A stretch of DNA of 64,000 bases from Psychroserpens burtonensis DSM 12212 (lineage in GTDB: Bacteria; Bacteroidota; Bacteroidia; Flavobacteriales; Flavobacteriaceae), in contig NZ_AUDE01000022.1 in the NCBI RefSeq assembly GCF_000425305.1, positions 29,127 through 93,126 on the forward strand, in the 5' to 3' direction. This document shows positions 1 through 9,159 of the stretch, piece by piece. A program made the translations under genes and the position numbers. How positions within the stretch are numbered: the stretch's first letter is position 1; each line of letters starts with the position of its first letter. Under the pieces are notes generated by a model that had not been told where the DNA came from, made no database searches, and worked only from the letters and a program-made list of their open reading frames with translations.

Positions 1-53
1 TTTTTTGTAAGTTTAGTTTTAAATAAAAATAAATATGAGTTTTTTTGCTGCAA

Positions 54-344
54 ATGTACTTCCGCATTGGACTTGGGGTAGATTTGAATATTATCTCTGT
101 AATAGGCGTTTTTGCAATGCTGAGTGTTGTTGTATTCTTTTTATTAATTAACAAAATTTTCAATACGCAACCTTTGAAATTCCCAGTAAACGAAAATTTA
201 GAACTCGAGCAATATGCTTTTGGGTTTGAAGAAACACAGGTTAATGTACAAAAGAGGTCGTTACTAATAAGAATTATAGTTTATCTAATGGCTGTGTTAT
301 TAGTTTTCACACCTTTGAATACGCTTTTAAATATTGGTATTTAG
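54..344 (+). CDS. small membrane protein, unknown function, start uncertain
   Basis: The product is about 96 residues with two hydrophobic stretches, one near residues 10-32 and one near 74-92, separated by a polar segment, so it is probably a small inner-membrane protein. I do not recognise the family. The first ATG in this frame is at 54; TTG at 45 would add three residues. Another ATG at 35 sits in a far more typical flavobacterial leader (A-rich, AAATAAATATG) but opens a different frame that stops at 151. Reading from 35 and shifting by one base near 95-105 joins a Trp/aromatic-rich N-terminus to the first membrane segment, so the gene may be frameshifted or the sequence may contain an error. 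It converges on lpxB with a gap of 10 bases. Confidence 0.5.
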   Translation: MYFRIGLGVDLNIISVIGVFAMLSVVVFFLLINKIFNTQPLKFPVNENLELEQYAFGFEETQVNVQKRSLLIRIIVYLMAVLLVFTPLNTLLNIGI

Positions 345-354
345 TGTCTTATTT

Positions 355-1473
355 TTATGGTTTGTCTTGTATGTTTTCATAAATCAACTTCGCCGTCTTC
401 TCACTAGCACCTTTACCACCTAATTTTTTCTCTAACTCATAATAATCACTAAAAAGCTTTTTGCGAATATCTTTATCTAAGATTTTTGTCAATTCCTTTT
501 TAAGTTGTTTGGTATTTAAATCGCCTTGGATTAATTCAGTGACAACCTCGCGATCCATAATAAGATTGACGAGTGAGATATACTTTAAAGTAATAATGCG
601 TTTTGCGATTTGGTAAGAAATAGCATTGGCTTTATAACACACCACTTGTGGTACTTTAAAAAGTGCAGTTTCTAAAGTTGCAGTCCCAGATGTCACTAAA
701 GCTGCTGTAGAAACGCTTAATAAGTCATATGTTTTATTAGATATAAACGCAACGTTGTCTTGTTTGATGAACGGTTTGTAAAACTCGAAATCCTGACTTG
801 GAGCACCTGCAATTACAAATTGATACTCAGGAAAATCATCAACTAGACTGAGCATAACACCTAGCATTTTTGTGATTTCTTGCTTTCGGCTTCCTGGAAG
901 TAGAGCGATTATCGGTTTTTCAGATAAATCATGCTTATCTCTAAATTGAAATGGGTTGACTTGTATTCTATCTGCTATAGCATCAATTAATGGATGGCCA
1001 ACAAAGTTCACATCATAGTTATACTTGGCATAAAATTCTTTTTCAAACGGAAGAATCACATACATAGCATCCACGTCCTGTTTGATTTTTTCAACACGAC
1101 TTGCTCTAGAGGCCCAAACTTGTGGTGCAATATAATAATGCGTTTTAAAATGTAGTTCTTTTGCCCATTTGGCAATGCGCAAATTAAACCCTGAATTATC
1201 AATGAAAATAATAACATCTGGTTGAAATTTTTCAATATCAGACTTACAAAATTTTATGAGTCCGAGAATTTTCCGAAGGTTGAAAATAACTTCAGCAAAA
1301 CCCATAAACTGGCGTTCTTTGTAGTGCTTAACTAAATTGCCTCCAACGGCTTGCATCAAGTCGCCTCCCCAAAATCTAATATCGGCATTAACGTCTTGTT
1401 GATATAATGCTTTCATTAAATTGGATGCATGAAGATCTCCAGAGGCTTCGCCAGCTATGATGTAATATTTCAT
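355..1473 (-). CDS. lpxB: lipid-A-disaccharide synthase LpxB
   Basis: LpxB is a GT19-family glycosyltransferase that condenses UDP-2,3-diacylglucosamine with lipid X on the cytoplasmic face of the inner membrane, giving the lipid A disaccharide. At 372 residues it has the normal family length. Visible family motifs are GEASGDLHASN at residues 8-18, PGSRKQEI near 190 and SGTATLE at 262-268, which lies in the nucleotide-sugar site. It is the last gene of a minus-strand group with surE and a small membrane protein, separated from the latter by about 90 bases. Its presence shows a Gram-negative envelope with lipid A. Confidence 0.96.
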   Translation of the reverse strand: MKYYIIAGEASGDLHASNLMKALYQQDVNADIRFWGGDLMQAVGGNLVKHYKERQFMGFAEVIFNLRKILGLIKFCKSDIEKFQPDVIIFIDNSGFNLRIAKWAKELHFKTHYYIAPQVWASRASRVEKIKQDVDAMYVILPFEKEFYAKYNYDVNFVGHPLIDAIADRIQVNPFQFRDKHDLSEKPIIALLPGSRKQEITKMLGVMLSLVDDFPEYQFVIAGAPSQDFEFYKPFIKQDNVAFISNKTYDLLSVSTAALVTSGTATLETALFKVPQVVCYKANAISYQIAKRIITLKYISLVNLIMDREVVTELIQGDLNTKQLKKELTKILDKDIRKKLFSDYYELEKKLGGKGASEKTAKLIYENIQDKP

Positions 1474-1561
1474 GTGTATTTAATATTGTTTTTTAATGGT
1501 CACACGGTGTTTGCTAATAATCGTTTTCTTGAGGTATTTTCTTATAACACGCTCGTTTCAT

Positions 1562-1846
1562 CTAAAAAAATCTAATAATTAAAGTTGTTATGGCTACAAG
1601 CACAGTTGCAATAAGTACACCTTGTGCTCTATGGTCTTGATTCTTGTTTATAAATAAGAAAAACGCGCCTAAATTTAAGATGGCTCCCATACTCATCAAT
1701 TTAGCAAAAACACCTTGATTAAGTGCAATTTGAAGCGAATCGTTTAAAGAGTTCCCTTTTCCGAAGAACAATAGAACCAAAATAAGTCCAACAATACTGC
1801 ATATCAAGCCTGTGACAATACCAATGGTTGTGTTTTTATTTTTCAT
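1562..1846 (-). CDS. small three-helix membrane protein
   Basis: This 94-residue protein has three hydrophobic segments (about 7-28, 49-66 and 75-94) and a short charged N-terminus, consistent with a small inner-membrane protein. I do not recognise a named family. Its start overlaps the end of surE by 11 bases, so translation is probably coupled to surE, and it lies between surE and lpxB on the same strand. The position suggests an envelope-related conserved hypothetical, but nothing in the sequence fixes a function. Confidence 0.75.
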   Translation of the reverse strand: MKNKNTTIGIVTGLICSIVGLILVLLFFGKGNSLNDSLQIALNQGVFAKLMSMGAILNLGAFFLFINKNQDHRAQGVLIATVLVAITTLIIRFF

Positions 1847-2615
1847 TAAAATCCCATGTATTTAATTCTTGAATACTATGATGTGCAGTCAAATCAAATT
1901 GAACTGGAACTACAGAGACATAGCCATTTGCTAAAGCCCATTCGTCTGTGTCTTCACCTTTATCTAAATTTACAAATTTGCCAGTAAGCCAGTAGTAATC
2001 TTTGCCATTAGGGCTTTTACGCTGATCAAACACTTCTTCCCAATTTGCTTTTGCCTGTCTGCAAACTTTAATCCCTTTTAGTTCTGTAGTATCTAGTTTT
2101 GGGAAATTGACATTTAAAACAGTACCACTATCAAGGCCATGTTTTAATACGTTCTCTGCAATGGTTTTGATATAAGCTTTGCAATGATCAAAGTTGGCAT
2201 TCCAATTATAGTCGCATAATGAAAATCCAATGGCAGGAATACCTTCAATACCAGCTTCTATTGCAGCACTCATCGTACCCGAATAAATAACATTAATTGA
2301 GGAGTTTGATCCATGATTTATGCCAGATACACATAAATCTGGTCGTCTATCTAAAATTTGCTTAACGCCAAGTTTCACACAATCTGCTGGAGTACCAGAG
2401 CTGCTATATTCTAATTGATTACCATTGCCTATCGTCACTTTTTCAATATGAAGTGTGGAGTTAATGGTAATAGCATGTCCCATTCCACTTTGCGGACTAT
2501 CGGGAGCTACCACAACAACGTCTCCAATGGTATTCATAACTTCTATTAAAGTTCTAATTCCTGGAGCTGTGATTCCGTCATCGTTGGTGACCAAAATAAG
2601 TGGCTTTTTAGGCAT
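1836..2615 (-). CDS. surE: 5'/3'-nucleotidase SurE
   Basis: SurE is a metal-dependent nucleoside monophosphate phosphatase implicated in stationary-phase survival. The N-terminal TNDDG motif (residues 10-14, two Asp metal ligands), PQSGMGHAIT and the GINHGSN loop are characteristic of the family. The length (259 residues) is normal. It is the first gene of a leftward group with the small membrane protein and lpxB, and is divergent from the protease gene at 2825, with about 210 bases between the starts. Confidence 0.95.
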   Translation of the reverse strand: MPKKPLILVTNDDGITAPGIRTLIEVMNTIGDVVVVAPDSPQSGMGHAITINSTLHIEKVTIGNGNQLEYSSSGTPADCVKLGVKQILDRRPDLCVSGINHGSNSSINVIYSGTMSAAIEAGIEGIPAIGFSLCDYNWNANFDHCKAYIKTIAENVLKHGLDSGTVLNVNFPKLDTTELKGIKVCRQAKANWEEVFDQRKSPNGKDYYWLTGKFVNLDKGEDTDEWALANGYVSVVPVQFDLTAHHSIQELNTWDFNEK

Positions 2616-2722
2616 ATGTATCGATTGTGTTTTCTAAATTATTTGCTACTGCTAAAATACATAAAGACCCTTGAAATTCCTATAAATATAGGTTTAACAA
2701 AAATTTATAAGCGTCTCGTTTT

Positions 2723-2750
2723 ATTGGCATGGTTTTTTCTGTTACTTTAG
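2723..2750 (+). promoter_or_regulatory. possible promoter of the Prc-type protease gene
   Basis: TACTTTAG at 2743-2750 is one base away from the Bacteroidetes -7 consensus TAnnTTTG, and a TTG lies at 2724-2726, 16 bases upstream. It sits in the surE/protease divergent region about 75 bases before the start codon. The imperfect box keeps this tentative. Confidence 0.3.
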
Positions 2751-2824
2751 TAGAAATTATGTAAATAACCTACATGTTCTATTAACTTAAAAGATTTTAT
2801 GTTAATATAATTTACATTAAAAAT

Positions 2825-5029
2825 ATGATTCATATGATGAAGAGGAATTATAAACTGTCGCTACTAGTATTACTTTTAGCCTTTGCTTCGTGCAGTTTTA
2901 CGACCAAAAAATTTCAAGACCCTAATAAAGATAAACTGTTAATTCAGTTAGTTACTTACGTTTTAGAGCAAGGTCACTTTAGTCCGCAAGATATTAATGA
3001 CAGTTTTTCAGAACAAGTGTTCACTGACTATTTAGAGCAGTTAGATCCATTTAAGCGTTATTTTTATGCATCAGACATTGAAGAGTTTGAAGTTTATAAA
3101 AATCAGCTAGATGATCAAATTAAAGCTTACGATTTATCGTTTTTTAATTTGACGCATGAGCGTTTGTTGAAGCGTATTTCAGAATCTAAGGACGTTTACA
3201 AAGAAGTCCTGTCTAGGCCTTTTGATTTTTCGGTTGCTGAGGATTTTTCAACAGACTATGAGAAACTGGAGTATGTAAATTCAAAGAAGGAAATGAAAGA
3301 GCGTTGGAGACAGCAACTTAAATTTTCTACAATTGCTAATTATGATGATTTGATCTCTGATCAAGAAATGGCGAGTAAAACTAGTGTGGCTTTGGGTGAT
3401 ATGAGTGATGTTGAAAGAAGAAAGCTTCAAGAAGATAACACAATTAGAAAGAAGGAAAAGAAGTCCGTAAAAAAAATAGAAGTAGAAGCTAGAGAAGTAA
3501 CAAAAAGTTCTTTAGATGAGCTTTATGATTTTATAGATGACAGACAACGTAAAGATTGGTTTTCGGTCTATATTAATGCTATTGTAGAGGAGTTTGATCC
3601 CCATACATACTATTTTGCACCAGAAGATAAAGATCGTTTTGATGTTGCCATGTCTGGTAATTTTGAAGGTATTGGGGCAAGACTTCAGAAAAAAATGGAT
3701 GCAACTATTGTGAATGAAATCATTAGTGGTGGTCCAGCTTGGAGACAAAACCAATTAGAAGTCGGTGATCAAATAATGAAAGTGCGCCAAGGAGACGAAA
3801 CAGAAAGTATTACTATCGTTGGTATGCGTTTAGAGGATGCTATCAAATTCATTAAAGGACCAAAAGGAACAGATGTTGTACTAACACTTAAAAAAGTAGA
3901 CGGTACTATAGAGGACGTTACAATTACAAGAGATGTTGTGGAGCTAGAAGAAACCTATGCTAAGTCATCTACAGTAATTAAAGACGATAAGAAATTTGGA
4001 GTGATAAACCTACCTAAGTTTTATGTAGATTTTGAAGACTATAAGAAGCGTAATGCAGCATCAGATATTAAATTAGAAATAGAACGATTAAAAGAAGAAG
4101 GAGTAGAAGGTATCGTACTTGATTTAAGAAATAATGGAGGTGGATCTTTACAGACTGTGGTTGATATGGGTGGGCTTTTTATAGAGGAAGGCCCAATCGT
4201 ACAAGTTAAAACAGCTGGAGAGCCAAAAGAAATTTTAAATGATAGAGATAAATCTATTGTTTGGGATGGACCGCTAGTGATATTGGTAAATGAATTATCA
4301 GCTTCGGCTTCAGAGATCTTAGCTGCAGCAATGCAAGATTATAAAAGGGCTATTGTTATTGGTAGTGAGCAAACGTACGGCAAAGGAACAGTACAAAACG
4401 TCTTAGACTTAAACCGTATGGTAAGACAAAATAGTGAAGGCGATATGGGAGCCTTAAAGTTTACAACTCAAAAATTTTATAGAATTAATGGCGGTTCAAC
4501 ACAACTAGAAGGTGTTAAGAGTGACGTGGTTGTTCCAGATCGTTATAGTTATATTGATATAGGAGAAAAAGATCAGGAAAACCCGTTAGCGTGGGACAAG
4601 ATTGAGCCCGCAGAGTTTAAAGTTTGGAGTAGTTACTACGATTTTGATACGACCATCGCGAACAGTAAAGAGCGTATGGCAACTAACGAGCAGTTAAAAT
4701 TAATTGATGCTAATGCGCAATGGGTAAAGAGAATTAGAGATAGAGAAATGTACTCTCTAAATTATGACGATTATAAAAAAACCTTAGAGGTTAATCAAGA
4801 AGAGTCTAAGAGTTTTGAAAAAATATCAGATTATACAACAAACTTAACATTTCAATCTTTACCGTATGAAATGAAATTAATGGATAAAGATTCTGTTTTA
4901 TTAGAGAAACGTGACCGCTGGCACACAAGTTTAAGCAAGGATGTTTACATTGAAGAGGCGCTTAATGTATTAAATGATCTCAAAATGACTTATGATATTA
5001 AAAAAGTTGCGACGTCTGTAAAAAATTAG
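2825..5029 (+). CDS. prc: carboxy-terminal processing protease (S41A, Prc/Tsp-like), lipoprotein
   Basis: This is a 734-residue periplasmic S41A serine protease of the long Prc/Tsp type. The N-terminus carries a lipoprotein signal with lipobox ASC, so it is probably anchored to a membrane. A PDZ region lies near residues 270-350. The S41 core includes SASASEIL, and aligning it with E. coli Prc puts the catalytic residues at Ser494, Asp505 (MQDY) and Lys520 (GKGT). A tail resembling the Prc C-terminal domain follows. In E. coli this enzyme processes FtsI/PBP3 and degrades misfolded proteins. Start codons are possible at 2825, 2834 and 2837; the signal peptide works with any of them. The next gene begins 1 base after the stop. 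Confidence 0.94.
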   Translation: MIHMMKRNYKLSLLVLLLAFASCSFTTKKFQDPNKDKLLIQLVTYVLEQGHFSPQDINDSFSEQVFTDYLEQLDPFKRYFYASDIEEFEVYKNQLDDQIKAYDLSFFNLTHERLLKRISESKDVYKEVLSRPFDFSVAEDFSTDYEKLEYVNSKKEMKERWRQQLKFSTIANYDDLISDQEMASKTSVALGDMSDVERRKLQEDNTIRKKEKKSVKKIEVEAREVTKSSLDELYDFIDDRQRKDWFSVYINAIVEEFDPHTYYFAPEDKDRFDVAMSGNFEGIGARLQKKMDATIVNEIISGGPAWRQNQLEVGDQIMKVRQGDETESITIVGMRLEDAIKFIKGPKGTDVVLTLKKVDGTIEDVTITRDVVELEETYAKSSTVIKDDKKFGVINLPKFYVDFEDYKKRNAASDIKLEIERLKEEGVEGIVLDLRNNGGGSLQTVVDMGGLFIEEGPIVQVKTAGEPKEILNDRDKSIVWDGPLVILVNELSASASEILAAAMQDYKRAIVIGSEQTYGKGTVQNVLDLNRMVRQNSEGDMGALKFTTQKFYRINGGSTQLEGVKSDVVVPDRYSYIDIGEKDQENPLAWDKIEPAEFKVWSSYYDFDTTIANSKERMATNEQLKLIDANAQWVKRIRDREMYSLNYDDYKKTLEVNQEESKSFEKISDYTTNLTFQSLPYEMKLMDKDSVLLEKRDRWHTSLSKDVYIEEALNVLNDLKMTYDIKKVATSVKN

Positions 5030-5030
5030 A

Positions 5031-6125
5031 ATGCATAAAACTAGCGACTCATTATCACAATTAGCGCTCCGAAAGTTCAAAAAGAACTTTTGGGGCGTTT
5101 TGAGTTTTTGGTTAATTGTGACAATTGGCCTACTGTCACTGTTCGCTTATGTGATTGCTCCAGACGATTCTCCAAACGCAAATGAAATGCACCTGTCAAT
5201 CCATTCACAACGACCAGGTTTTGAAGTGCAAATGCTTAATATCCCTTCGGAAATTGAAAACCGTCAATCTCTGGTCTCAAAATTATTATTTGGAACACAG
5301 AGCAGCGATTTGGACATTCCGATTTCTAGTTATGAGGTAGAGAATAATGTGCTGTATTATACTGAATACGCTATGGATGGATTAGTAGGAGCAGATAAGT
5401 CAGTTAATTTAAGGGTCTTTCCTAACAACGATTATAAATCCTATATTCAAAATAAAACCTTTGTATTCGGTACAGACAAATATGGACGAGATCTTCTTAG
5501 TCGTGTTTTAATAGGCTCTAGGATATCATTTTCTATTGGATTTATCGCTGTTTTTATATCGTTAATAATTGGTATTTTCTTCGGAAGTATAGCAGGGTAT
5601 TATGGAGGAAAAATAGATGCCTTTATTATGTGGATCATTAATGTTACCTGGTCTATCCCTACACTTTTATTAGTAATAGCTATAACTTTGGCTTTGGGCA
5701 AAGGGTTTTGGCAAGTCTTTATTGCCGTAGGTTTAACAATGTGGGTAGAGGTGGCAAGAGTGGTGAGAGGTCAAATTATTAGTGCTAAAGAAATGCAATA
5801 TGTCACAGCAGCTCGAGCACTAGGTTTTAATGATGTTAGAATCATTACCAAACACATTCTGCCCAATATAATGGCGCCAATTATTGTGATTTCTGCTGCT
5901 AATTTTGCAGCCGCAATTCTTATTGAAAGCGGATTAAGTTTTCTTGGTATTGGAGCACAACCACCAATGGCAAGTTGGGGAGCCATGATAAAAGATCATT
6001 ATAATTATATTATTCTCGGGAAACCATTTTTAGCCATCATACCTGGTATTTGTATTATGGTATTAGTGATGGCATTTATGCTAATTGGTAATGCGTTGCG
6101 AGATGCGTTAGATGTGAAAACCTAG
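5031..6125 (+). CDS. ABC transporter permease, OppC/DppC family
   Basis: This 364-residue inner-membrane permease has one N-terminal helix (about 20-42), a long extracytoplasmic insert of roughly 100 residues, then the conserved DKYGRDLLSR entry segment and five more helices. The cytoplasmic EAA-type loop is visible as AARALGFNDVRIITKHILPN, the docking site for the ATPase subunit. The family imports oligopeptides or dipeptides. No partner permease, ATPase or binding protein lies beside it, which is common for this gene in Bacteroidetes, so its substrate is unknown. It follows the protease gene after 1 base, suggesting co-transcription. Confidence 0.92.
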   Translation: MHKTSDSLSQLALRKFKKNFWGVLSFWLIVTIGLLSLFAYVIAPDDSPNANEMHLSIHSQRPGFEVQMLNIPSEIENRQSLVSKLLFGTQSSDLDIPISSYEVENNVLYYTEYAMDGLVGADKSVNLRVFPNNDYKSYIQNKTFVFGTDKYGRDLLSRVLIGSRISFSIGFIAVFISLIIGIFFGSIAGYYGGKIDAFIMWIINVTWSIPTLLLVIAITLALGKGFWQVFIAVGLTMWVEVARVVRGQIISAKEMQYVTAARALGFNDVRIITKHILPNIMAPIIVISAANFAAAILIESGLSFLGIGAQPPMASWGAMIKDHYNYIILGKPFLAIIPGICIMVLVMAFMLIGNALRDALDVKT

Positions 6126-6928
6126 AGCTTTAACCACTTAGAAAGATTTCTATTTGTGAGTTTTTCAATAGCCCTAATATCATCAGCAACGCTATTAATA
6201 ATATGTTTTTTTGTTGCTTGAGTTAGTTGAGGTTTTGAATCTATAAAGTCTCTATTGAAGTAGTTCTTAATAATTAATCCAACTTTTTTAAACTTCTCCC
6301 AAATAGTTTTAGGATTGTCGTATGTGTAATGTAAGACGCGTCTATTAAAACTTTTATTACTATTTATTGATGATATATCAATATCTAATTGGTCAATGTC
6401 AAGAAATCTATAAACGGTATTCAGAACTTCTTGAGGCTTAGTAATAAAGTCTTCAAAAAATAAAAGTAGCACTCTATCTCTGCCAAATTGCTCAATATAA
6501 GGAGTTATTTGTGTGGCGTATTGAGACGTATTAATATAATGCTCGTTTTGAGAGATAGCCTCGTTTATATCTTGCAGTTGCTCATAGCCTCTGTTGTACG
6601 TGTGTGTGTAATGTGAAACAATACGATCAATGGGATGGCGCATAATGTAAATGAGTTTCATCTCAGGATTATACTCAAATATATCTGTGTATATGTTCTT
6701 ATTGAAAGAAGGGTGTTTGGTGTAATTTGTAGAGCCTTCGCCATATAATTTTGCTTTGCTTGTAAATAAAGCGTGGTACTCTGAAATATGGTGTCTCCAA
6801 TCTATTTTGCTAAAAAATTGAGGTTCTTTAGGGTTACTAAAGCAAATATCGGGATGTAGGGCGAGCCCGTTACTCAAACTAGTAGTAGCTGATTTTGCAG
6901 AACCTATAATAAGAAAATTAACTTTCAA
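6122..6928 (-). CDS. sulfotransferase-domain protein
   Basis: This 268-residue cytosolic enzyme has the hallmarks of PAPS-dependent sulfotransferases. A 5'-phosphosulfate loop lies at residues 9-18 (GSAKSATTSL), and a 3'-phosphate site runs from about residue 96 (MRHPIDRIVSHYTH, with Arg97 and Ser105). GEGSTNY near 63-69 also fits the family. The acceptor cannot be read from sequence; carbohydrate or lipid substrates are common in marine Bacteroidetes. The gene overlaps the permease tail by four bases in convergent orientation and begins 10 bases after engB ends, so it probably rides on the engB transcript. Confidence 0.88.
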   Translation of the reverse strand: MKVNFLIIGSAKSATTSLSNGLALHPDICFSNPKEPQFFSKIDWRHHISEYHALFTSKAKLYGEGSTNYTKHPSFNKNIYTDIFEYNPEMKLIYIMRHPIDRIVSHYTHTYNRGYEQLQDINEAISQNEHYINTSQYATQITPYIEQFGRDRVLLLFFEDFITKPQEVLNTVYRFLDIDQLDIDISSINSNKSFNRRVLHYTYDNPKTIWEKFKKVGLIIKNYFNRDFIDSKPQLTQATKKHIINSVADDIRAIEKLTNRNLSKWLKL

Positions 6929-6938
6929 GTTTTAGAAT

Positions 6939-7547
6939 TTAGCGCAGGGCTTCAATTTCTGTATTAGTATCCTGTATATATTGTAAGACCTCGTCTCTTC
7001 CAATAGTTTTTGATGATGAGGTGACAAAATGATTTGGTACGGCTTCCCAAGTTTCGAGCAGTTTTTTACAATAGGCTTCAACATTACGCTCAATAGCCAA
7101 TGGTTTGAGTTTATCTGCTTTTGTGAAAATGATAGAAAATGGTACCTGACTAACACCTAAATATTCCATAAACTCTAAGTCAATCTTTTGAGGTTCGTGT
7201 CTAATATCTACGAGTACAAAGGCAGAAACTAATTGAATGCGCTTCTCAAAATAATTAGTGATAAATTTTTGGAACTTTCGTTTAGCAGTTTTAGAAACTT
7301 TAGCATATCCATAACCAGGTAAATCTACTAAAAACCACTCTTTATTAATCAAGAAATGATTGATAAGTTGAGTCTTTCCTGGTCTACCTGATATTTTAGC
7401 TAAGTTTTTATGATTGGTAATCATGTTGATTAGTGACGATTTTCCAACATTACTTCGGCCAATAAAGGCGTATTCAGGTATCTGATCTTTTGGACATTTG
7501 TCCACTTCAGAATTACTTACAATAAATTCAGCTGTTTTAATTTTCAT
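6939..7547 (-). CDS. engB: ribosome-biogenesis GTPase EngB/YsxC
   Basis: EngB is an essential TRAFAC-class GTPase required for assembly of the large ribosomal subunit. The G1 loop GRSNVGKSS is at residues 30-38, G3 DLPGYG at 75-80 and G4 TKAD at 142-145. The 202-residue length is normal for the family. It lies between the alpha/beta-hydrolase gene (about 83 bases upstream) and the sulfotransferase (10 bases downstream), all on the minus strand. Confidence 0.96.
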   Translation of the reverse strand: MKIKTAEFIVSNSEVDKCPKDQIPEYAFIGRSNVGKSSLINMITNHKNLAKISGRPGKTQLINHFLINKEWFLVDLPGYGYAKVSKTAKRKFQKFITNYFEKRIQLVSAFVLVDIRHEPQKIDLEFMEYLGVSQVPFSIIFTKADKLKPLAIERNVEAYCKKLLETWEAVPNHFVTSSSKTIGRDEVLQYIQDTNTEIEALR

Positions 7548-7630
7548 CTTGAGTTCCCATGATATTGGGAATCTATTTTGGTTATAGCATCAATTTTCAA
7601 TGCTTTTCAGTTTTAGTTTTGAATGGAGCC

Positions 7631-8395
7631 TTAAAGGCCCTTTTTTTCTAGCCAATCATTTAGAATGCGATTGAACTCTTGAGGATGCTCCATCATAGCA
7701 GCATGGCCACATTTGTCAATCCAAAATAATTCAGAATTCGGCAAAAGTTCATTGAATTCCGTTCCTACTTCTGGAGGAGTAACGGTATCATTTTTTCCCC
7801 AAACAATGCAAACTGGTAATTTCATATTTGGTAAATCCTTAGACATATTGTGACGTATTGCACTTTTTGCTATGGCAACGGTTTTTATGAGTTTATTTCT
7901 ATCATTTACAGTTTCAAATACTTCGTCAACAATGGCTTTAGTTGCCACTTTAGGGTCATAAAACACGTCTTGTGCTTTTTTCTTTATGACCTCATAGTCA
8001 CCACGTTTTGTGTAGCCTCCACCCATAGCACTTTCATATAAACCAGAACTTCCGGTTATGATGAGTGCCTTAACTTTTTTTGGATATAATTTTGTGTGAT
8101 AGAGACCAATGTGTCCACCAAGCGAATTTCCAAGTAAAATAACCTCTTCAAGTTCTAAGAATTCTATAAAATCATGCAAGTAGTTTGCGAAGCTTTTAAC
8201 ATTGGTTTTTAGCAATGACATGCCGTAAATTGGTAACTCGGGAATAATAACCTTGTAGCCTTTCTCACTAAAATAGTCTGTAACAGCATCAAAGTTACTT
8301 AAGCCGCCCATCAGTCCATGTAAAATGATCATTGGTTTGCCTTCTCCTACTTCAATATAGCTGTAATCTTTTTCCTTTCTTAAACGGTGTGCCAT
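7631..8395 (-). CDS. alpha/beta-fold hydrolase
   Basis: This 254-residue cytosolic hydrolase has a full catalytic triad: Ser91 in the nucleophile elbow GNSLGG, Asp203 in GKNDTVTPP and His231 in CGHAA. HG at residues 26-27 forms the usual oxyanion-hole turn. Its cap region (about 120-175) is short. The sequence does not tell an esterase from a C-C-bond hydrolase or lactonase. It is the first gene of the leftward group hydrolase-engB-sulfotransferase and is divergent from mraZ. Confidence 0.9.
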   Translation of the reverse strand: MAHRLRKEKDYSYIEVGEGKPMIILHGLMGGLSNFDAVTDYFSEKGYKVIIPELPIYGMSLLKTNVKSFANYLHDFIEFLELEEVILLGNSLGGHIGLYHTKLYPKKVKALIITGSSGLYESAMGGGYTKRGDYEVIKKKAQDVFYDPKVATKAIVDEVFETVNDRNKLIKTVAIAKSAIRHNMSKDLPNMKLPVCIVWGKNDTVTPPEVGTEFNELLPNSELFWIDKCGHAAMMEHPQEFNRILNDWLEKKGL

Positions 8396-8421
8396 TAATA
8401 GTTAGTCATTTTGCTTTAAAA

Positions 8422-8429
8422 CAAATATA
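8422..8429 (-). promoter_or_regulatory. candidate -7 box for the hydrolase-engB group
   Basis: The minus strand reads TATATTTG, an exact match to the Bacteroidetes TAnnTTTG -7 consensus, 26 bases before the hydrolase start codon. I see no convincing -33 TTTG at the expected distance. Confidence 0.4.
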
Positions 8430-8613
8430 GGTATTTCAATTAGAACATGGCACATTATTTATCGCTCCAAAGTTTCTTACAACTTAAGATATGAACAATT
8501 AGAAAAGGGTTTTAATTTGAGGAATTAGGGCTTTGGTAATAAGTGTTTTATGTTTATTTATTTGGAAATAAGTAACATCTATTTTAATGCTAATTACATA
8601 TTTATTAACAAAT

Positions 8614-8637
8614 GTGGAGTAGAGTGGTAAATAGTGG
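8614..8637 (+). promoter_or_regulatory. probable MraZ operator: three GTGG repeats, 10-bp period
   Basis: GTGG occurs at 8614-8617, 8624-8627 and 8634-8637, exactly ten bases apart, so all three lie on one face of the helix. MraZ proteins are known to bind direct repeats of a G-rich core with 10-bp periodicity upstream of their own gene (TGGG repeats in E. coli). The array ends 12 bases before a TATATTTG -7 box and occupies the -33 region, so bound MraZ would block the promoter of the whole dcw cluster. Confidence 0.7.
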
Positions 8638-8649
8638 TAAAATTTTCAA

Positions 8650-8657
8650 TATATTTG
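8650..8657 (+). promoter_or_regulatory. -7 promoter box of the mraZ/dcw operon
   Basis: TATATTTG matches TAnnTTTG exactly and lies 34 bases before the mraZ start codon. Its -33 region is overlapped by the GTGG repeat array, which supports autoregulation by MraZ. Confidence 0.55.
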
Positions 8658-8691
8658 AATCTTAATCGTTACTCTAAGTAAATCAGTCATT

Positions 8692-9159
8692 TTGAACTCT
8701 TTAATAGGAACATACGAGTGTAAAGTTGATGCCAAAGGAAGGCTCATGTTGCCTGCTGCGATAAAAAAGCAGTTGCTGCCTGTATTGCAAAATGGTTTCG
8801 TACTAAAGCGCGCTGTATTTCAACCATGTTTGGAGTTGTATCCCATGACCGAATGGGAGATATTGATGCAAAAAGTGAATAAGCTTAATCGCTTCAAAAA
8901 GAAAAATAACGATTTTATTCGTCGTTTTACAGCAGGTTTGAAGCAGGTTGAGATAGATTCTGCAGGGCGATTATTAATCCCTAAAGACCTCGTGGCTTTT
9001 TCGGGTATCACAAAAGATATTGTGGTGTCATCTGCCATCAACATTATAGAAATTTGGGATAAAGACAAATACGAAAAAGCAATTGATGATGCTACAGGTG
9101 ATTTTGCTGATTTAGCTGAAGAGGTAATGGGACAAGACGATGACGATGGACTATCATAA
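8692..9159 (+). CDS. mraZ: transcriptional regulator MraZ (TTG start)
   Basis: MraZ is a nucleoid-associated DNA-binding protein with two SpoVT/AbrB-like half-domains that autoregulates the division/cell-wall operon. The first repeat shows GTYECKVDAKGRLMLP and the second VEIDSAGRLLIP, the paired DxxGR signatures of the family. Length is 155 residues. Translation starts at TTG (8692): an in-frame TGA at 8656-8658 and the absence of any ATG between leave no better choice, and this places GTYECK at residues 5-10 as expected. Its end overlaps rsmH by 20 bases. Confidence 0.95.
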   Translation: MNSLIGTYECKVDAKGRLMLPAAIKKQLLPVLQNGFVLKRAVFQPCLELYPMTEWEILMQKVNKLNRFKKKNNDFIRRFTAGLKQVEIDSAGRLLIPKDLVAFSGITKDIVVSSAINIIEIWDKDKYEKAIDDATGDFADLAEEVMGQDDDDGLS

